A stretch of DNA of 64,000 nt. It comes from Oceanibium sediminis. GTDB taxonomy: Bacteria > Pseudomonadota > Alphaproteobacteria > Rhodobacterales > Rhodobacteraceae. The notes under the pieces are model-generated. The model searched no databases and was not told the DNA's origin. It saw nothing but the letters and a program-made list of their open reading frames with translations. The stretch lies in contig NZ_QGNX01000002.1 of NCBI RefSeq assembly GCF_003265325.1, forward strand, positions 496,001-560,000, given 5' to 3'. The first letter of the stretch is position 1. Every line of letters begins with the position of its first letter. Of this stretch, positions 62,734 through 64,000 are shown in pieces. The position numbers were made by a program, and so were the translations under genes.

Positions 62734-64000
62734 TTATTCAGCGGTCAGCGTCAGTTCCGCGGGCGGGGTGGCGCGCAGGTCCTCGATCCCCAGCGGGTCT
62801 TCGGGCCGGCCAAGCCGGTACTGCGTGACCCAGCGCAGCCGCCCCTCGGCGCGGGTGATCGCGACATAGGCCAACCGCTTCCACAGCGGCAGCCCCGCCT
62901 CCATCCGCCCGGCGCGGGAGGCGGCGTAGAGGTCCGGCGCGAAGACCTGCACCTCGGGCCATTGAGAGCCTTGCGCCTTGTGGATCGTACAGGCCGCGCC
63001 GTGCAGAAACGTCGCCCCCATCGTGGCGGCCGAGGGGATGAAGGGCTCTTCCTCGTCCGGCTTCTCGATCTTGATGATGGTCGCGGCGTTCACCTGCGGA
63101 TCCTCAGCGCCCACCACATGCAGGCGCGAGAATCCGGGCCGCCGACCCTCGCCAAGGAAGACGACCTGCGCGCCCTTGATCAGACCGCGCGCCTCGAGGT
63201 CCAGCCGTTTCTTGCGGTGCTTCAGCGGCAGTTCAATCCCGTCGCAGATCAGCGGCTCGCCCGGCAGCAACTCGGCCTCGGGGGCGTGATAGGCGGCGCG
63301 GAAGGCGTTGATCAGCCGGATCCGCGTGGCGTTGCGCCAGACTAGCACCGGCGCGCGGGCCATCATCGCGGCATCGACGCGGGGCGTGACGAGGACGCGG
63401 TCGTCCCGTCGCGCCGCCGCCTCCACCGCGCGCTCGAAGGTGTGAAAGTCGACGCTGTCATCGCCGAGCATATGCGCAAGGTCGAGGATCGGGTTGTCCG
63501 CCGCCTGCCTATGCACCCGGTCCAGCGTCAGGCGGCGCTTTTCGGGCAGGCTGTCGAAGCACATCGCGCCGGACTGGCCCACGGGGGCCAGCTGCGCGGG
63601 ATCGCCGAACAGGATCAGCGTGCCGAAGATTTCCTTCAGGTCGTTGAACTGCTTGTCGTCCAGCATCGACGCCTCGTCGATCAAGCCGATGTCCAGCGGA
63701 TCCTCACGGCGGGACCAGCCCCTGATGAAGTCCGAACCGCGCAACCCCGCCGCCGCCAGCGCGCCGGGTATCGAGGGGATGTTGGCATAGAATGTCCGGG
63801 CACGTTCCAGCGCCTCGTCTGTCAGGCCCTCGACCTCGGGCTTCTGGCCGCCCTCGGCCAGCCAGATCGCGATCTTCTCGTATTCCGGGTCATAGACGGG
63901 GGTGTAGAGGATGCGGTGAATCGTGGTGGCCTGCACGCCGCGCTGGCGCAACACGCTGGCCGCCTTGTTGGTCGGCGCAAGGATCGCGACGGTGCGCCGG
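62734..64000 (-). CDS. RecD-like ATP-dependent DNA helicase, N-terminus outside window
   Basis: The C-terminal 421 residues of a superfamily 1 helicase. Motif Ia LAPTNKAA lies at the window edge, followed by Walker B LIDEASMLDD, motif III GDPAQLAPVG, motif V TIHKAQGSQWP and motif VI YVAITRAEGRLRW. The P-loop must lie beyond base 64000. It resembles RecD/AAA_30 helicases that act in DNA repair. The frame is open to the last base. Confidence 0.9.
   Translation of the reverse strand, partial: RRTVAILAPTNKAASVLRQRGVQATTIHRILYTPVYDPEYEKIAIWLAEGGQKPEVEGLTDEALERARTFYANIPSIPGALAAAGLRGSDFIRGWSRREDPLDIGLIDEASMLDDKQFNDLKEIFGTLILFGDPAQLAPVGQSGAMCFDSLPEKRRLTLDRVHRQAADNPILDLAHMLGDDSVDFHTFERAVEAAARRDDRVLVTPRVDAAMMARAPVLVWRNATRIRLINAFRAAYHAPEAELLPGEPLICDGIELPLKHRKKRLDLEARGLIKGAQVVFLGEGRRPGFSRLHVVGAEDPQVNAATIIKIEKPDEEEPFIPSAATMGATFLHGAACTIHKAQGSQWPEVQVFAPDLYAASRAGRMEAGLPLWKRLAYVAITRAEGRLRWVTQYRLGRPEDPLGIEDLRATPPAELTLTAE

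Overview
The window is about 64 kb of high-GC chromosomal DNA from an alphaproteobacterium, almost certainly a member of the Rhodobacteraceae (Roseobacter/Paracoccus group). The evidence is the gene set and its order: a ChvG/ChvI operon fused to hprK-rapZ-EIIA-ptsH and divergent from pckA; an rpoZ-rsh-pdxJ-acpS-lepB-rnc-era-recO block; PhaR-type polyhydroxyalkanoate (PHA) control; a probable methylsuccinyl-CoA dehydrogenase of the ethylmalonyl-CoA pathway; and an alphaproteobacterial LexA box. I see no rRNA, tRNA, CRISPR array, transposase or phage gene, so this is mainly core genome. No clearly new multi-gene system stands out. The less expected signals are small ones.

Layout. 1-754: C-terminal part of SelO. 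791-8780 (minus): complete phosphate regulon phoR-pstSCAB-phoU-phoB with a Pho box in front of pstS. 8920-13094 (plus): DUF1178 protein, aspartate kinase and PtsP (EI-Ntr). 13107-17570 (minus): chvI-chvG-hprK-rapZ-EIIA-ptsH, in which every junction from chvG onward overlaps. 17871-25566: pckA, gamma-glutamyltransferase, TSUP exporter, Mcd-like dehydrogenase, META lipoprotein, recO and DUF1491. 25696-33814: an EamA transporter inserted into the era-rnc-lepB-acpS-pdxJ-DUF2062-rsh-rpoZ block. 33795-35704: a decaying patch with a frameshifted GT61 glycosyltransferase and a FolK-like protein lacking its catalytic Asp pair. 35824-40064 (plus): NYN protein, family 5 uracil-DNA glycosylase, YqaA, IspH, DUF3429, methyltransferase and RNase HI. 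40069-42050: glutamine amidotransferase, LysR regulator and a 52-aa ORF. 42230-46446: phaB, phaA, a short class III-like PhaC coupled to a 49-aa ORF, and divergent phaR. 46457-53274: EAL protein, Tag glycosylase behind a LexA box, a pseudo-rhomboid, TrpS, an unknown membrane protein, Usp, NfuA-like protein, TsaB and RimI. 53439-58954: BMP-type nucleoside ABC transporter plus purine nucleoside phosphorylase. 58994-64000: aldo/keto reductase, TSUP/TIGR02186 pair, DUF1194 protein and a RecD-like helicase cut by the window end.

How the genes work together. Carbon storage and assimilation form one theme: PhaA and PhaB make 3-hydroxybutyryl-CoA from acetyl-CoA, the PhaC-like protein could polymerise it, PhaR senses the polymer, the Mcd-like enzyme would channel the same C4 pool into the ethylmalonyl-CoA pathway, and PckA links the resulting C4 acids to gluconeogenesis. 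A regulatory phosphotransferase chain (PtsP, HPr, EIIA, HprK) is wired into the ChvG/ChvI operon with RapZ. Phosphate sensing, nucleoside salvage and DNA repair (Tag, UDG, RecO, RecD-like helicase) are the other modules.

A roughly 34-bp dispersed repeat occurs four times, always next to gene ends. One copy supplies the last codons and stop of acpS. Strong GC-rich hairpins lie beside two of the copies.
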